This document shows, in pieces, positions 43,302-43,400 of a stretch of DNA of 43,400 nucleotides (its first letter is position 1; every line of letters begins with the position of its first letter). The position numbers and the translations under genes are program-made. The stretch comes from CAYPLH01 sp964411505 (GTDB taxonomy: Bacteria > Bacillota > Clostridia > CAYPLH01 > DUMO01). The DNA is taken from NCBI GenBank assembly GCA_964411505.1, contig CAYPLH010000033.1, positions 1 through 43,400 on the forward strand, written 5' to 3'. The notes beneath the pieces are model-generated. The model saw only the letters and a list, made by a program, of their open reading frames with translations, made no database searches and was not told where the DNA came from.

Positions 43302-43344
43302 ATTGGAAAACTAGGGACAAGACAGAGAACCGTCCCCTGTCTTA
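43253..43344. repeat. Inverted pair of REP-like hairpins at the 3' end of the DUF3842 gene
   Basis: A left arm (43253-43280) and right arm (43317-43344) are perfect 28-bp reverse complements, spaced 36 bp. Each arm also folds alone: AAGACAG and CTGTCTT close a GGGACGGTTCT loop. The GGGGACGGTTCTCTGTC type of sequence resembles REP/BIME repeats mobilised by RAYT (REP-associated tyrosine transposases) in Firmicutes, from general knowledge. The left arm is coding and the right arm lies after the stop. Confidence 0.8.
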
Positions 43345-43400
43345 CCAGGGCAATCGCATAGAAAAATATTGAAAAGCTGAAAAGTCAACGATAACAAGCA

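Noticed and set aside
43253..43344. Treating the end inverted repeat as a simple terminator of the DUF3842 gene
   Set aside because: Each arm is itself a hairpin with a conserved-looking GGGACGG loop, the arms are far apart, and no T-tract follows. A mobile REP-type pair explains it better, though termination is not excluded.

Overview
The window is low-GC, Gram-positive, endospore-forming Firmicute DNA, most likely from class Clostridia. The evidence is spoIVA, a pta-ackA acetate pathway, AGGAGG-type ribosome binding sites with many TTG and GTG starts, consensus sigma-A promoters, and clostridial families such as DUF3842, DUF5685 and DUF512. I cannot name a species from sequence alone.

Layout, left to right. 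(1) The 3' tail of a 5S rRNA gene and its terminator end an rRNA operon that lies outside the window. (2) 304-6465: a membrane-bound AraC-type regulator, then a three-gene ABC sugar importer (two permeases and a lipoprotein). (3) 6684-9698: a TIM-barrel sugar isomerase/epimerase-like protein, a dGTPase-like HD hydrolase and a YfbR-like 5'-deoxynucleotidase. (4) 9913-13177: an acyl-CoA/AMP ligase, the flotillin FloA and a small unknown protein. (5) 13373-20331, minus strand: a membrane-anchored alpha-2-macroglobulin-like protein without a recognisable thioester, preceded by a kinase-like/transmembrane/LysM protein and a possible 30-residue ORF. (6) 20594-27513: pta, ackA, DUF177, rpmF, a DUF512 radical-SAM-like protein, der and plsY. 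(7) 27782-31533: spoIVA, a secreted lysine-rich helical protein and an MFS transporter. (8) 31773-37902: two tandem HD-GYP proteins, dnaE and a 65-residue protein. (9) 37986-43301: a thioesterase, a PgsA-like enzyme, DUF5685, a J-domain protein, a membrane protein, a patatin (minus strand) and DUF3842.

Most of the window is housekeeping: acetate formation, phospholipid synthesis, ribosome assembly, DNA replication, sporulation and c-di-GMP turnover. The more unusual content is of two kinds. The first is the minus-strand surface module, a pseudokinase-like LysM protein next to a thioester-less alpha-2-macroglobulin. The second is a set of short structured repeats of at least three families. 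One is a foldback element with long and internally deleted forms (18638, 7591, and a shorter relative at 13280). One is an approximately 155-bp element with inverted ends and a 99-nt identical core (23878 and 29403, with a divergent relative at 9701). The last is a perfect 28-bp inverted pair of REP-like hairpins at 43253-43344 that supplies the C-terminus of the DUF3842 protein. No tRNA, CRISPR array, transposase or prophage gene was seen.
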